DNA of 64,000 nucleotides from Phycisphaerae bacterium (GTDB lineage: Bacteria > Planctomycetota > Phycisphaerae > Phycisphaerales > UBA1924): contig JAUIHS010000007.1 of the NCBI GenBank assembly GCA_030432255.1, positions 1 to 64,000 on the forward strand. Direction: 5' to 3'. Position numbers and translations under genes: made by a program. This document shows positions 46,403 through 54,644 of the stretch, piece by piece. The notes under the pieces were generated by a model. That model had not been told where the DNA came from. It saw nothing but the letters and a program-made list of their open reading frames with translations, and searched no databases. How positions within the stretch are numbered: position 1 is the stretch's first letter; each line of letters starts with the position of its first letter.

Positions 46403-47044
46403 ATGAAGATACGTCACATGATCGTTGCGATCGGCTGCTCATCCGTGTTTGCAGCGCTGCTCGCTGGTTGCACGCCTCAATCTGAATCGGACTCGAGCGA
46501 GCCCGTCGAGACGACCACGGCGGAAGAAGCCTCGGATACCGGTGATCGTCCGTCGAACCTGCTGGACTTCACGATGAAGACGATCGATGGAGAGGATCAG
46601 TCACTGGGTGTCTATCAGGGCGACGTCATTCTCGTGGTCAACGTCGCGAGTCGCTGCGGCCTGACCCCGCAGTACCAGGCGCTCGAGGCGCTGTACCGCG
46701 AGCATCAGGATGCCGGGTTCACGGTACTTGCCTTTCCCGCCAACGACTTCAACGGGCAGGAGCCCGGAAGCAACGAGGAGATTCGCGAATTCTGCACGTC
46801 GAAGTACCAGGTGACGTTCCCGATGTTCGCCAAGATCAGCGTCCTGGGCGATGACCAGGATCCACTCTACGCGTGGCTGTCGACGCAGCCGGATCCGATC
46901 GGCGGAGAGCCGCGATGGAACTTCACGAAGTTCCTGGTGAATCGAGAAGGGGAAGTGGTTCAGAGATTCGAGCCGCGTACCGCACCGGATGATCCCGCCG
47001 TCGTCGAGGCGGTCAACCGTCTCTTGGAAGCACCCCGGAGTTAG
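46403..47044 (+). CDS. Glutathione-peroxidase-family lipoprotein
   Basis: 213 residues. Lipoprotein signal with lipobox LLAGC (Cys about residue 23), then an acidic linker, then a thioredoxin-fold GPx domain: VNVASRCGLTPQYQALE (redox Cys encoded by TGC, so not a selenoprotein), FPANDFNGQEPGSNEEI and PRWNFTKFLVNREG (Gln and Trp of the tetrad). It reduces peroxides, probably with thioredoxin rather than glutathione, and here faces the periplasm. It starts 42 bp after the kinase stop and could be an effector of that operon. Its TAG stop shares bases with the lpxK stop (TTAG at 47041-47044). Confidence 0.88.
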   Translation: MKIRHMIVAIGCSSVFAALLAGCTPQSESDSSEPVETTTAEEASDTGDRPSNLLDFTMKTIDGEDQSLGVYQGDVILVVNVASRCGLTPQYQALEALYREHQDAGFTVLAFPANDFNGQEPGSNEEIREFCTSKYQVTFPMFAKISVLGDDQDPLYAWLSTQPDPIGGEPRWNFTKFLVNREGEVVQRFEPRTAPDDPAVVEAVNRLLEAPRS

Positions 47045-48066
47045 TGGGCAGAGCCCACCATCGCGGCATCAAGCAATTCGGCCAGGTGGTTGCCACCAGA
47101 GCAGAGCGTGAAGTCGATGCAGGGTCGTACGAAGGGCGCGGACACCGGCGCGAGATCCAGTCGGCGCCACTTCACCCAGTCCTTCTCTGTCGTCAGGATC
47201 CAGGTGTCGAGGCTCAGCGTGTTGAGTCTGGATCGGATCTCAGCGAGGTCCGCCGCACTCCACGCGTGATGATCCCGGCGGAGGAGCGTGGATACGACTT
47301 CGGCTCCATGTTGCTGCGCCTGATCGATGAACGCTTCAGGATTCCCGATTGCTGTCGCGATCATCACCGGCTGCCGGTGCAGGCGCTCCGTCGGTTGTTG
47401 CTCATCATCGACCTGGAGTCGGCTCCATGTGTGCATGGCCTCGGCGACGGGTGCATCCGTCAACTCACGAAGACGGCGGGACTGCTCGACGCACGTGCGC
47501 TCCGCAACCTGATCAGCGCGCGTGAGCACGACGAAGTCGGCACGCGCCAGCGACGCGACAGGCTCCCGTAGCCAGCCTGCAGGCAGGCACCGGTCTGCGA
47601 GCGTGTCGCGCGTCGCGTCGACCAGCACGATGTCGAGGTCCCGATGGACCCGTCGGTGCTGGAAGGCATCGTCAAGCACGATGCAGTCGGGAGGTGATTC
47701 GGACGCCAGCAGCGTCCGAATCGCCGCACACCGATCCGGGTTGGCGACGATGGAGATTCCGGGAAACGCATCCCGGTATTCTGCCTCTTCATCGGACGGG
47801 GATCCCGGCGTGGCGCGGTAGCCGCGGAGGACGAGGGCGGGTCGTCGTTCCCGTTCAAGGAGCATGCCGAGGAGCTTCCGACACATCGGCGTCTTGCCGG
47901 AGCCGCCGACGCTGATGTTCCCGACGGCCACCACCGGCACGTCAAACTGCGTGACACCATCTCCCTGGTCAAACCTCGCATTCCGCCGTGCCACCGTACA
48001 GCGGTACATGGGTTCGATGAGGTGGGTCAGCGGCGCGAGGAACCTGGGCAGTGGGCCGTCACTCAT
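47041..48066 (-). CDS. lpxK: Tetraacyldisaccharide 4'-kinase
   Basis: 341 residues. LpxK phosphorylates the 4' position of the lipid A disaccharide at the inner membrane. Markers: an N-terminal membrane-near segment, VGNISVGGSGKTPMCRKLL (P-loop), VLRGYRATPG, DDAFQHRRVHRDLDIVLVDA and TDAPVAEA with C-terminal TTEKDWVKWR. It is the last gene of an overlapping minus-strand run (GT9, maf, 130-residue membrane protein, lpxK). Its stop overlaps that of the convergent peroxidase gene. Very sure; it implies lipid A of the standard kind. Confidence 0.95.
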   Translation of the reverse strand: MSDGPLPRFLAPLTHLIEPMYRCTVARRNARFDQGDGVTQFDVPVVAVGNISVGGSGKTPMCRKLLGMLLERERRPALVLRGYRATPGSPSDEEAEYRDAFPGISIVANPDRCAAIRTLLASESPPDCIVLDDAFQHRRVHRDLDIVLVDATRDTLADRCLPAGWLREPVASLARADFVVLTRADQVAERTCVEQSRRLRELTDAPVAEAMHTWSRLQVDDEQQPTERLHRQPVMIATAIGNPEAFIDQAQQHGAEVVSTLLRRDHHAWSAADLAEIRSRLNTLSLDTWILTTEKDWVKWRRLDLAPVSAPFVRPCIDFTLCSGGNHLAELLDAAMVGSAH

Positions 48067-48451
48067 GGGCGGCCTCCTGGCCTACTGTCGAGTCTTCCTG
48101 CAGGGCACGGAGGTGCCGGCGAAGGCGGGAGCGTCGCCGATGGAAGATGCGGACCGTATTGAGGATGTCGAGGCAGGCGAGTCCGATGGACATGCCCAGC
48201 AGCGCAATCGTGGTTGTCCAGACGAATGCCATCCGGCGGGGCTGTTCGTCCGGGTTGATGAGTGAGAGGCCGATCGCGAGCAGAGGAACGATCGCGAGCA
48301 GCAGCATCGTGTTGGCGATGCGAATGCGTCGGCGACTGGGCGGAGTGCCGGGTTTCTGCGCGACTCTCATCAGATGGAATGCCACCAGGAGCATCAGCAG
48401 GGCGCACGCCGGGACGACGAGCCAGGCGGGAAGCAGTGTGCCTTCCATCAT
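48059..48451 (-). CDS. Small membrane protein inside the lpxK operon
   Basis: 130 residues with three predicted helices: about 8-28, 45-64 and 76-96. The C-terminal 30 residues are strongly basic (RIFHRRRSRLRRHLRALQ), likely cytosolic. I do not recognise the family. It overlaps maf by 4 bp upstream and lpxK by 8 bp downstream, so it is translated in step with LPS genes and may act in envelope assembly, but this is only context. Confidence 0.75.
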   Translation of the reverse strand: MMEGTLLPAWLVVPACALLMLLVAFHLMRVAQKPGTPPSRRRIRIANTMLLLAIVPLLAIGLSLINPDEQPRRMAFVWTTTIALLGMSIGLACLDILNTVRIFHRRRSRLRRHLRALQEDSTVGQEAAHE

Positions 48452-49056
48452 CCGGCTGCTCCCTCAACAAAATGGAAGCCGAGACTCGCCAGCGTGCCGG
48501 GAAGGCGCCGCATCGGCAGGCCCATCACGGTCGCCGGGTCGCCCGTGCAGTGCAGGGGCCAGCCGTCTGCCATGCGCTCTGCGAGGTTGTACGCACCTGC
48601 TTTGCCCTGCCACGTTCCTGATGCAAGGTACGCATCGATCATCGCATCGGTGATGTCTCCCACGCGGACGTCGGCTGCATCGACCAGCAGGAATCGAGAA
48701 GTGCGCGTTACGAGGGCAATGCCGGTGACCACACGGTGCTCACCGCACCGCAGAAGCCGGATGATGTCACCGGCATCCTCCACGTCCCGCGGCTGCCCGA
48801 CCAGCGCATCACCCTTCACGACCACCGTGTCCGCGCCGAGGAAGACCGCGCCTTCGTCCTCATCGGACTGCTCGAGTCCGGAGCGTGCCTTCAGGTATGC
48901 CAGTGCGCTCACCCACTGGTCGGGCGTGACCCGTCCCGAGTGCAACGGGCCGTCATCAATGCCCGGACTCCGCGCATCGTGGGGTATCCCCGCTTCCGCC
49001 AGCATCTGCCGGCGGCGGGGTGATGTGCTCGCCAGGATGAGTCGATGGGCAGTCAT
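48448..49056 (-). CDS. maf: Maf-family nucleotide pyrophosphatase
   Basis: 202 residues. LILASTSPRRRQMLAEAGI, VFLGADTVVVKGDALVGQPRD and GKAGAYNLAERMADGWPLH, with GDPATVMGLPM near the end, are the Maf signatures. The family removes pyrophosphate from noncanonical or modified nucleoside triphosphates such as m7GTP, dTTP or UTP; which is unknown here. It overlaps the GT9 gene by 4 bp at one end and the membrane protein by 4 bp at the other. Confidence 0.92.
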   Translation of the reverse strand: MTAHRLILASTSPRRRQMLAEAGIPHDARSPGIDDGPLHSGRVTPDQWVSALAYLKARSGLEQSDEDEGAVFLGADTVVVKGDALVGQPRDVEDAGDIIRLLRCGEHRVVTGIALVTRTSRFLLVDAADVRVGDITDAMIDAYLASGTWQGKAGAYNLAERMADGWPLHCTGDPATVMGLPMRRLPGTLASLGFHFVEGAAG

Positions 49057-50138
49057 GCACTCGGCGACACAATAGCGTCGTCCGCGATCGGGAGCACAAG
49101 TCGTTGCTCAACCGCTTCAATGACCATGCGCGGCGTGATCAGTTCCATCGCCTCGCGGCCCTCAGCCTCATTCTTGTGGGAGAGGTTGTGATCGGATGGG
49201 CACGCCTGAATCACGTCAGACTCGCGCCGCCACGGGCCGACGCGATCAACCCTCGTCGGGCCGTACAGCGCCACCATCGGACGCTCGAAACCCACCGCCA
49301 TGTGAATCGCGGCGGAGTCGCCGGCAATGACGAGGCTGGATCCCTCGATCAGCGCCATCAGTTGGCCGATGCTCGTCTCGCCGAGTCCGTTGACCACGCG
49401 TGTTTCGTTCGCGGCGAACGCCAGGAGTTCCGGTACCTGCGAGGTCTCATGATCGGCACCAACCAGGACAATGCGCATGTCGGGGAAGTGATCGAGTATC
49501 CAGCGGCTCACGTCGATGTACCTGGCATCAGGCCAGAGTTTGCCGGGCCACCGGGTGGTCGGTCCAACGACCACGTACGGCGCACCTGTGATGGGCGCGA
49601 AGACGGGACTGTCAAAGACATCTCGCGATTCGGTTGGTGTGTAGAGCCGCACATCCGGAACGACCGGGATCTCACCGGTTGCCGAGTTGTTGAGCAGCGA
49701 GAGCATTCGATCGACGGTGTGCTGCGCCTCTGAGCGCACGCGCACGTTGCATCCCAGCCAGCCGAGTTCTGAGGCATCCCGGTGTCCGATGCGCTTGGGC
49801 GACCCGGTCAGCCGTGCGAAAAGGCCGCTTCGGGACAGGCCCTGGCAGTCGAAGACGAGGTCGTAGTGGGGCTCTCGAAGTGACCGGATGAATCCCCTCA
49901 AACACGGGATATAATGCCTTGAGCGCATGCCGCGAAGGCCGAGTGCTCGTCTCGGGAACGCGATCGCCCGGTTCAGGGCAGGGTGGGCTCGGATTGCGTC
50001 GATGAACGTGTCCTGGACCAGCCAGTCGATCTGCGAGTCGGGCCAGTGCCGGGCCAGGCTCGCCAATACGGGTGTTGTACGGCACACGTCTCCGAGTGCG
50101 GAGGGCCGGATGAGCAAAATTCTGCCGGGTGGATTCAC
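49053..50138 (-). CDS. Glycosyltransferase family 9, heptosyltransferase-like
   Basis: About 361 residues. ILLIRPSALGDVCRTTPVLASL (N-lobe), YDLVFDCQGLSRSGLFARL, VVVGPTTRWPGKLWP and GDSAAIHMAVGFERPMVALYG are the GT9 features; the last is the nucleotide-sugar site of lipopolysaccharide heptosyltransferases such as WaaC/WaaF/WaaQ. It transfers a heptose, or another sugar from an ADP/UDP donor, to LPS core. GTG 50138 gives MNPPGRILLI; the frame extends 414 bp further upstream but that part does not read like protein. First gene of the minus-strand overlapping operon; diverges from the secreted-protein gene by 138 bp. Confidence 0.88.
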   Translation of the reverse strand: MNPPGRILLIRPSALGDVCRTTPVLASLARHWPDSQIDWLVQDTFIDAIRAHPALNRAIAFPRRALGLRGMRSRHYIPCLRGFIRSLREPHYDLVFDCQGLSRSGLFARLTGSPKRIGHRDASELGWLGCNVRVRSEAQHTVDRMLSLLNNSATGEIPVVPDVRLYTPTESRDVFDSPVFAPITGAPYVVVGPTTRWPGKLWPDARYIDVSRWILDHFPDMRIVLVGADHETSQVPELLAFAANETRVVNGLGETSIGQLMALIEGSSLVIAGDSAAIHMAVGFERPMVALYGPTRVDRVGPWRRESDVIQACPSDHNLSHKNEAEGREAMELITPRMVIEAVEQRLVLPIADDAIVSPSA

Positions 50139-50276
50139 AGAAAGTACTTTAACCGTTCGCGATGCTCTCGGCCCCTCGCGGATGGCTGGCAGTGGGCCGG
50201 GGTGTGTCACGCATGAACTCAGGACCGGGTCGCGAGGACAAACCGGTTCCGAACCTGAACCTGGAGAAAGACCAGA

Positions 50277-52163
50277 ATGAGACAGCATGGATGGTATGAA
50301 CGGGCGACGGTGACCGTCGCGGTGGCAGCAGGTCTGGGGACCACTCTCCTGACCGCGCCTCTGCAGGCCGCACCGGAGACCCGGACGATTGTTGCGTTTG
50401 AATGGAGTGGACTCGAGAACCTTCTGCCATCGGAGAAGGACGCGGGGGTGAATCGCGCCTTCGGCATGATTCCGGCCCGCCTTCACGAACTGCGCATGCA
50501 GATTCCGGATGCGCGGGAGATGCCCGAAGAGATGCTCGACCTCGGTCTGCACCTGATCTCACGCCCGATGCGCTTTGCCGTGACCAGTGCGCCGGCGCCC
50601 GGCTTTGACGGTCTGGGTGCGACGTTCAGCGTCCACATGGGCAACAAGGACTCGGCCGCCCAACTCGATGAGCACATGATGATGTTCGGTGCGATGGCCG
50701 GCATGCCGGAACCCGACCGAAGCCGCAAGTATGAGCACATGCATGCCGTCCCGATGCCGGGAGCGGGTGTGCTCAACTTCGGGCCCCGACAGGCGAATGA
50801 CGGCTGGCGCTACGAGTTCCAGTACGGCGCTGTCGATGATCCCGATCATACGTTCAAGGCGTTGCCCGAGATGGAGGGCGGGGGCCGCATCGTTTCCCGC
50901 GGCAGTTTCGATCTCTCCGCCGTCACGCCTTTCGCCAACATGTTCCTGCCGATGGTCGAACCCATGATGCCCCCCGGCACGATGGATGAGATCCGCAACC
51001 AGGGGCTTCTGGGTGACGAGGCCATGGCATTCGAGTACGTCGAGGGCTACGTGGGTGACACGGCAGTCAGCCGGATGACGTCCCGCCGCCTCGGTCGGTA
51101 CGCGGAGGCGATGGGTGTTTCCACGACCCCGCTGACCGCTCGTGATCTGTCGATGGTCCCCGCGGACGCTTACGCGGCGCAGATCACCAAGGTCGACATG
51201 TCCGCGTACTCACATCAACTTGACGGCATGATCGTGATGGCCAGTGAGGGCCAGGCGGACATGCAGATGATCGACGAGATGATGCAGGAGCAGTTGGGCG
51301 TATCAGCGACGGATCTGATCGATGGATTCGGCGAAACCATGATCGCCTACCTCTCCGACCAGACCGGGGGCAACACGCTGCTCTCTGGTGTTGTGATCAT
51401 GGAGCTTTCCGATGCCGGCCCGATGCGCACGTTCATGGAGCGTGGTTCCGACATGGTGAACCAACTCATCGCTCATGAGATGGAGCGTGAAGAGGTGCCC
51501 GGTCGAGTCAAGTTCCAGCGCCGGACGGTGGATGGGACAGAGTACATGCAACTGCGTTTCCCGGGCCTGCCCATCCCCTTCGAGCCCACCGTCGCAATGA
51601 TGGACAACTGGATGGTCATGGGGCTCACGCCGCAGGCGTGCTACGGAGCCGTACAGCAGGCGAAGTCTCGTTCCGGTGGGCTCGCCGACAATGCGGCCTT
51701 CAAGGAGTACCTCTGGAACGTGCCACAGCGTCCCACGGGCGTCACGTTCGTCGACACATCGCGCACCATGGCCGACGGATATGGCACCGTGTGCCTGCTC
51801 TGCTCGACCCTCGCCAACTTCGTGCGTTCGGAGGATGGCAACCGTGATCCCGGTATGGTCGTGCCCATGCTGAGCGAACTGAAGCGAGCCGCCCAGCCCA
51901 TGATCTCCGTTACGTACTTCGAAGGCGAAGACCTGATCACGGAGACTCACACCGATCCTTCGCTGCTCGTCAACCTCGCCGGCATCCTCGGCGTGGGAGA
52001 TGTCATGCCCATGATCGCCGGTGGCTTCATCGGCGGTGGCGTGGCCGCCCAGGTCGCGCAGGAAGTCGATGCTTCCGATTGGGAGGAAGACTGGGATGAC
52101 TGGGACGACGATGAGTGGGAGGACGAGGACATGCACGAGGCCGAGGATGACGATTCCTACTGA
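50277..52163 (+). CDS. Uncharacterised secreted protein with an acidic C-terminal tail
   Basis: 628 residues, not recognised. A signal peptide (VTVAVAAGLGTTLLTAPLQAA, cleavage about residue 32) precedes a large methionine-rich domain (many PM, MM and GM pairs) with segments like WSGLENLLPSEKDAG and FKEYLWNVPQRPTGVTFVDTS. It ends in a run of Asp, Glu and Trp (DWEEDWDDWDDDEWEDEDMH). It may be a DUF3352-like family, but I would not assert this. GGAGAAAG precedes the ATG. It is monocistronic, closed by an intrinsic terminator. Confidence 0.8.
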   Translation: MRQHGWYERATVTVAVAAGLGTTLLTAPLQAAPETRTIVAFEWSGLENLLPSEKDAGVNRAFGMIPARLHELRMQIPDAREMPEEMLDLGLHLISRPMRFAVTSAPAPGFDGLGATFSVHMGNKDSAAQLDEHMMMFGAMAGMPEPDRSRKYEHMHAVPMPGAGVLNFGPRQANDGWRYEFQYGAVDDPDHTFKALPEMEGGGRIVSRGSFDLSAVTPFANMFLPMVEPMMPPGTMDEIRNQGLLGDEAMAFEYVEGYVGDTAVSRMTSRRLGRYAEAMGVSTTPLTARDLSMVPADAYAAQITKVDMSAYSHQLDGMIVMASEGQADMQMIDEMMQEQLGVSATDLIDGFGETMIAYLSDQTGGNTLLSGVVIMELSDAGPMRTFMERGSDMVNQLIAHEMEREEVPGRVKFQRRTVDGTEYMQLRFPGLPIPFEPTVAMMDNWMVMGLTPQACYGAVQQAKSRSGGLADNAAFKEYLWNVPQRPTGVTFVDTSRTMADGYGTVCLLCSTLANFVRSEDGNRDPGMVVPMLSELKRAAQPMISVTYFEGEDLITETHTDPSLLVNLAGILGVGDVMPMIAGGFIGGGVAAQVAQEVDASDWEEDWDDWDDDEWEDEDMHEAEDDDSY

Positions 52164-52197
52164 TTTCGTCATCAGTTGAGCCCCGAGAGGATTTTCG

Positions 52198-52233
52198 CAC
52201 GCCGCGTGATCATTCACGCGGCGTGTTTCATTT
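52198..52233 (+). terminator. Intrinsic terminator after the secreted-protein gene
   Basis: CACGCCGCGTG / CACGCGGCGTG (52198-52208 with 52215-52225) is a perfect 11-bp stem with a 6-base loop followed by TTTCATTT. It lies 35 bp past the stop at 52163. Confidence 0.85.
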
Positions 52234-52279
52234 GGTACCCACCCCAATGGTGCGGGCATCAACGTGATAGGATTCCTCC

Positions 52280-53470
52280 ATGGACAAACTGATCCTGATG
52301 CTGTTGATCTGCCTGTGCGGGCCTGGACTCGGGGTTGCAGAAGCGGGTCCGAAGGATGGGCCGCTGACTGCACAGGCGGTCCTTGATGGGGCGGCGCAGT
52401 TCTACCATCGTCGGCCGGTCGCCGAGACGGTTCTCGTACGAGTCACGTCGGCTGACGGGCGTCGTACGGAGCAGGTGGGTTTCCGTTCCAGGCCGGAGCG
52501 TCGGCAACGTGATTGGAAAGAGACGCATGTCAACGTCGAACTTGACCTCGGGGATACGGTGGTCTGGACGGATCGCGATCAGTTCCTCGGTATCCATCGA
52601 CTCAATGCCACGACGTACTTCGAGACCAGGACAACGGATGCTCAGTCGCACCTTGATGTGCTTCGCGAGACACTTCCTCCGCTCCCCGTCCCGCAACTGG
52701 ATCTGATCGACGGGCATGGTTCCGGCTATACGCAACTGACCCCGTATGCGAAGGGGATCCGATGGTCTGACCGGGTCGAGGAGGTGGATGCCGGGCGCGT
52801 TCGATTGCGCGGCCGTGCCGAATCGAGCGTGGTCGAACTGGAGGTTCATCCTCGATCTTTCCGCCTGCAGTACCTGATGATCGACGTCGAACGCGGCTCG
52901 GCAGTGATCGAGGTGGTCTTCCGGACGCCCGATGCCGGGAGCCGCCGCGGTGTCCTCGGCGAGTCCATCGAGGGGCGTGCCCGGGTCGACGCGTTGACGG
53001 ACCTTCGCGAGCGGGCGGGTGACATATCACCGGGATTTCGTCTGCCGGATCTGCTCATGACCCCCGTCGGAGATGTACCACCGGGTGCAGGCGTCATTGC
53101 AGGTCCCGGGGCAATCCTGGTCTTCAAGTCGGATGCCAAGGGGATAGACGATGCCGTCCTGGGTGTGCGTGAGGCTCTGGACGAGAGCCTGATTTCCGGC
53201 GTCTGGGCGCTCGTTGTTCATGACCTCGGTTCGGGTGACTTTGATGCAGCGATGGCGCGCGTACAGCAGCAGGTTGAACCGACTCCGTTGCACTTTTCGC
53301 TCTCGGCACGGACAACGCTCCGGCGCTTTGCTGAGACGGCTGATGGCGTGGTTGTGATCATCGACGACAAGAACGTCGTGCGCGGGGTGGCTGAGATCGA
53401 TCCGCAACAGGATGCGGCGGAGTATGTCGAACAGATCCGGCGGGTCGCCGGCGAGCCGGCAATTGAGTGA
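52280..53470 (+). CDS. Secreted protein with outer-membrane-lipoprotein-like N-domain and thioredoxin-like C-domain
   Basis: 396 residues, not firmly recognised. After a short signal (LMLLICLCGPGLGVAEA), residues about 30-215 look like a DUF2092/LolA-like beta sheet half barrel (AAQFYHRRPVAETVLVRVTS). Residues about 245-390 resemble a peroxiredoxin/AhpC-like fold by order (GDISPGFRLPDLLMTP, ILVFKSDAKG, VWALVVHDLGSG) but no catalytic CxxC or peroxidatic Cys is present. Both assignments are pattern-based. It starts 47 bp after the terminator and precedes the M24 peptidase gene by 12 bp, so the two may be co-transcribed. Confidence 0.72.
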   Translation: MDKLILMLLICLCGPGLGVAEAGPKDGPLTAQAVLDGAAQFYHRRPVAETVLVRVTSADGRRTEQVGFRSRPERRQRDWKETHVNVELDLGDTVVWTDRDQFLGIHRLNATTYFETRTTDAQSHLDVLRETLPPLPVPQLDLIDGHGSGYTQLTPYAKGIRWSDRVEEVDAGRVRLRGRAESSVVELEVHPRSFRLQYLMIDVERGSAVIEVVFRTPDAGSRRGVLGESIEGRARVDALTDLRERAGDISPGFRLPDLLMTPVGDVPPGAGVIAGPGAILVFKSDAKGIDDAVLGVREALDESLISGVWALVVHDLGSGDFDAAMARVQQQVEPTPLHFSLSARTTLRRFAETADGVVVIIDDKNVVRGVAEIDPQQDAAEYVEQIRRVAGEPAIE

Positions 53471-53482
53471 GAGGAGTCGAGG

Positions 53483-54637
53483 ATGGACAATCAAAGACGT
53501 GTGACAGTGATGGGCGGAATTCCCGCCCACAACCTCTCGCTCTACCGCAAGATCCGCTTCAAGGTGGGCGACCCGGCGTCGGTCATTGAGATTCCCGGTC
53601 GGGGGACGGTGCTGGTGATTCGCGACATCGAGATGGAACGCGCGCGCCAGCATGCACGGGCTGACGAGATCTTCTGTCCCGCGGACTTTCCTCCGAAGGG
53701 CGAGCCACTCTCGGGTGACCGGGAGATTGCGACCGCCCAGGCGACAGCCGTGTGTCTTGAGCGTGCCGGTATCGGCGAAGTCTGGACAGACCGGTCGCTT
53801 CCGATGATCTTCGCCCACGAGATGACGCGACTGGGCATCACGGTTCGCTGCGATCCCGACATGGGCGTGGTCGATCGCCGCTCGAAGGATGCCCAGGAGA
53901 TTGAACTGCTGCGCGATGCTCAGCGTGTCACTGAAGAGGCCATGGAGATGGCATGTCGCCTGGTTGCCCGCGCGACTGCGGGGGCCGATGGGGCGCTGAA
54001 GTCGGATGGCGAGACGCTCACGAGCGAAGGCGTGCGTCGGCGGATCGATACGTTCCTGCTGGAGCGTGGCTATGTGAATCCTCCATCGATCGTGGCCGGA
54101 GGTCCGAACGGTGCCGACTGTCACAACCTCGGTTCCGGGACCCTCTACACTGGGCAGCCGATCATCATCGACATCTTTCCGCAGAACAGGGAAACGCTCT
54201 ACAACGGGGACTGCACGCGAACGGTTGTTCACGGTGAAGTTCCGGAGGTTCTCCAGGAGTGGCATCGAGCAGTTGCGGAAGCCAAGGCGGCCGCCATCGG
54301 CGCGACGCGGGCGGGCGTGACGGGAGAGGCGGTTCATGCGGCGACGGCGGAAGTGATCCGGGCCCACGGTTATGACATGGGATTGCCGGGTCCGGATGCG
54401 CCGCCGACCTATACCGGCATGGTGCATGGAACGGGGCACGGCGTCGGCCTCGAAGTGCATGAGCCTCCATTGCTGGATCGCAGGGGTCCGGCGCTTGTTG
54501 TCGGGGATGCGCTGACGATCGAACCCGGGTTGTATTGTCATGCCACTGGCGGGATGCGCATCGAGGACATGGTCATCGTCACCGATGACGGCTGCATCAA
54601 CCTCAACGAACTCCACGAAGGGCTGGACTGGTCGTGA
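53483..54637 (+). CDS. M24 family metallopeptidase (Xaa-Pro aminopeptidase-like)
   Basis: 384 residues. The pita-bread domain shows all five ligands: Asp in PIIIDIFPQN, Asp in NGDCTRTVVHG, His in GTGHGVGLEVHEPP, Glu in ALTIEPGLY and Glu in GMRIEDMVIVTDDG. The N-terminal 130 residues form a creatinase-like lobe. Family members remove N-terminal residues preceding proline (PepQ/PepP) or act on other small peptides. Cytosolic. A strong ribosome binding site, GAGAGGAG, sits just before the ATG. Close to the preceding gene, convergent with comM. Confidence 0.92.
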   Translation: MDNQRRVTVMGGIPAHNLSLYRKIRFKVGDPASVIEIPGRGTVLVIRDIEMERARQHARADEIFCPADFPPKGEPLSGDREIATAQATAVCLERAGIGEVWTDRSLPMIFAHEMTRLGITVRCDPDMGVVDRRSKDAQEIELLRDAQRVTEEAMEMACRLVARATAGADGALKSDGETLTSEGVRRRIDTFLLERGYVNPPSIVAGGPNGADCHNLGSGTLYTGQPIIIDIFPQNRETLYNGDCTRTVVHGEVPEVLQEWHRAVAEAKAAAIGATRAGVTGEAVHAATAEVIRAHGYDMGLPGPDAPPTYTGMVHGTGHGVGLEVHEPPLLDRRGPALVVGDALTIEPGLYCHATGGMRIEDMVIVTDDGCINLNELHEGLDWS

Positions 54638-54644
54638 TCCGAAG

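Noticed and set aside
46403-47044. Selenocysteine in the glutathione peroxidase
   Set aside because: The redox residue codon is TGC (Cys), and no in-frame TGA occurs before the TAG stop.
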